This document shows positions 63,390-64,000 of a stretch of DNA of 64,000 bases, in pieces. The notes beneath the pieces were generated by a model. That model did not search any database. It was not told the DNA's origin and was given only the letters and a program-made list of their open reading frames with translations. The first letter of the stretch is position 1, and each line of letters opens with the position of its first letter. Made by a program: the position numbers and the translations under genes. This DNA is from Hippopus hippopus (lineage: Eukaryota; Mollusca; Bivalvia; Cardiida; Cardiidae), in assembly GCA_946811185.2 (NCBI GenBank), contig OX328106.1, positions 42,978,311 to 43,042,310 of the forward strand. Direction: 5' to 3'.

Positions 63390-64000
63390 GGTTTTTCTAG
63401 CCAAACAGAACTTTGAGATTGCAATATTTGTGATATTGAGCCAATGGCTGGAAATCTTCATAAGTTGCCAAACCACAAAAATTTAGTTGTCAAAATTGTA
63501 GACCCATGCGGGCGACAGTTTAAAGCATATTACAGCACAAGGAGAATCTGTTCTTCATGAGCAGTATCTACTATTACTAGATTATTTGAAAAGTCATCAG
63601 CCGGATTTAATATGCTAATTAAGCTTTGCATTACATGGGCTATGTATTGAAACATACAATATACCAAACAGTCTGATCAAAACCTGTCATATATATAACA
63701 GCATTCAGGTGTCCTGCATATCTCAGCCAAGAAGGTGTAGGGGTTCACAACCTGGAAGCTCCTGGTTTGATTTTCACTTTAAGTACTGTTTCTATTATAT
63801 AGTGTGGGAGCATTCTTGGGTGAGATACCTAAGAGTCTGAGCCTAGCACTGAAATAATCACATAAATCATTGAAAAAAAAAATCAGGTGAACTATATAGT
63901 TTGAGAGAAACTAGGAGAATATAAATGTGTGTAATGGTACATGATTAAAGACAGGTATATATAGTATAAAGGTTGCAGCAGGCATGTATGTACATGTGTG
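63390..64000. other. Unassigned right edge
   Basis: A degenerate SINE S2-like piece at about 63720-63860 (GGTGTAGGGGTTCACAACCT then GGAAGCTCCTGGTTTGATTT TCAC, GAGCATTCTTGGGTGAGATA); otherwise AT-rich without recognisable features. Confidence 0.4.

Overview
The window is eukaryotic, AT-rich, intron-dominated DNA. It most resembles a bivalve mollusc: miniature DNA transposons (MITEs) are very dense, there are tRNA-derived SINEs, and there are short tandem-unit elements of the kind common in bivalve genomes. The organism call is an inference from texture and repeat style. No prokaryotic, viral or CRISPR feature was seen.

One conserved gene is identified with confidence. The zinc/metal transporter SLC39A13 (ZIP13) lies on the minus strand, with seven coding exons at 51400-51079, 14484-14380, 9804-9695, 9155-8952, 6826-6737, 5685-5572 and 3884-3815. 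All visible splice sites are GT/AG and all reading phases join exactly. This gives 338 codons plus one base; the last part (TM7-TM8) lies beyond position 1. Intron 1 is about 36.6 kb and takes up more than half of the window. To its right are two candidate plus-strand genes of unknown identity: a pair of phase-matched exons at 51583-51898, starting 182 bases from the ZIP13 start codon, and a first coding exon at 56333-56428 with E-box-like and E2F-like sites upstream. A third, weaker plus-strand exon (35150-35244) lies inside ZIP13 intron 1.

Most of the rest is repeats. Family M1 (about 230 bp, roughly 70 full or partial copies) starts TTAACTCTTTACCAAACGAC and ends in GGTAAAGGGTTAA. It carries a central hairpin of about 45 bases built on AGGAGAAAATGCTGG and its complement. 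Ends and TTAA target duplications point to a piggyBac-type MITE; '+' below means the hairpin is followed by GTGTGGTAAAGGGTTAA, '-' is the reverse. Family M2 (about 262 bp) has ends GAGCCATGCTCTG / CAGAGCATGGCTC, inner ends AAAAGGGGGCTTAATGCATC, and a GC-rich hairpin. Family M3 (about 215 bp) also has TTAACCCTTA ends with TTAA duplications and a palindromic core around GATCAGACTGCACAG / CTGTGCAGTCTGATC; many solo cores occur. Smaller families are foldback elements, two Helitron/pearl-like elements with internal tandem units, two tRNA-derived SINE families, and microsatellites.

Layout: 1-3800 intron 7 with repeats; 3.8-14.5 kb ZIP13 exons 7 to 2 in a mosaic of MITEs; 14.5-51.1 kb intron 1, a repeat mosaic; 51.1-51.9 kb ZIP13 exon 1 and a divergent candidate gene; 52-64 kb an M3-rich region with the 56.3-kb candidate gene, SINEs and M1/M2 copies. 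Several MITE boundaries fall within 5-100 bases of ZIP13 splice sites, so the repeats and the gene are closely interleaved.
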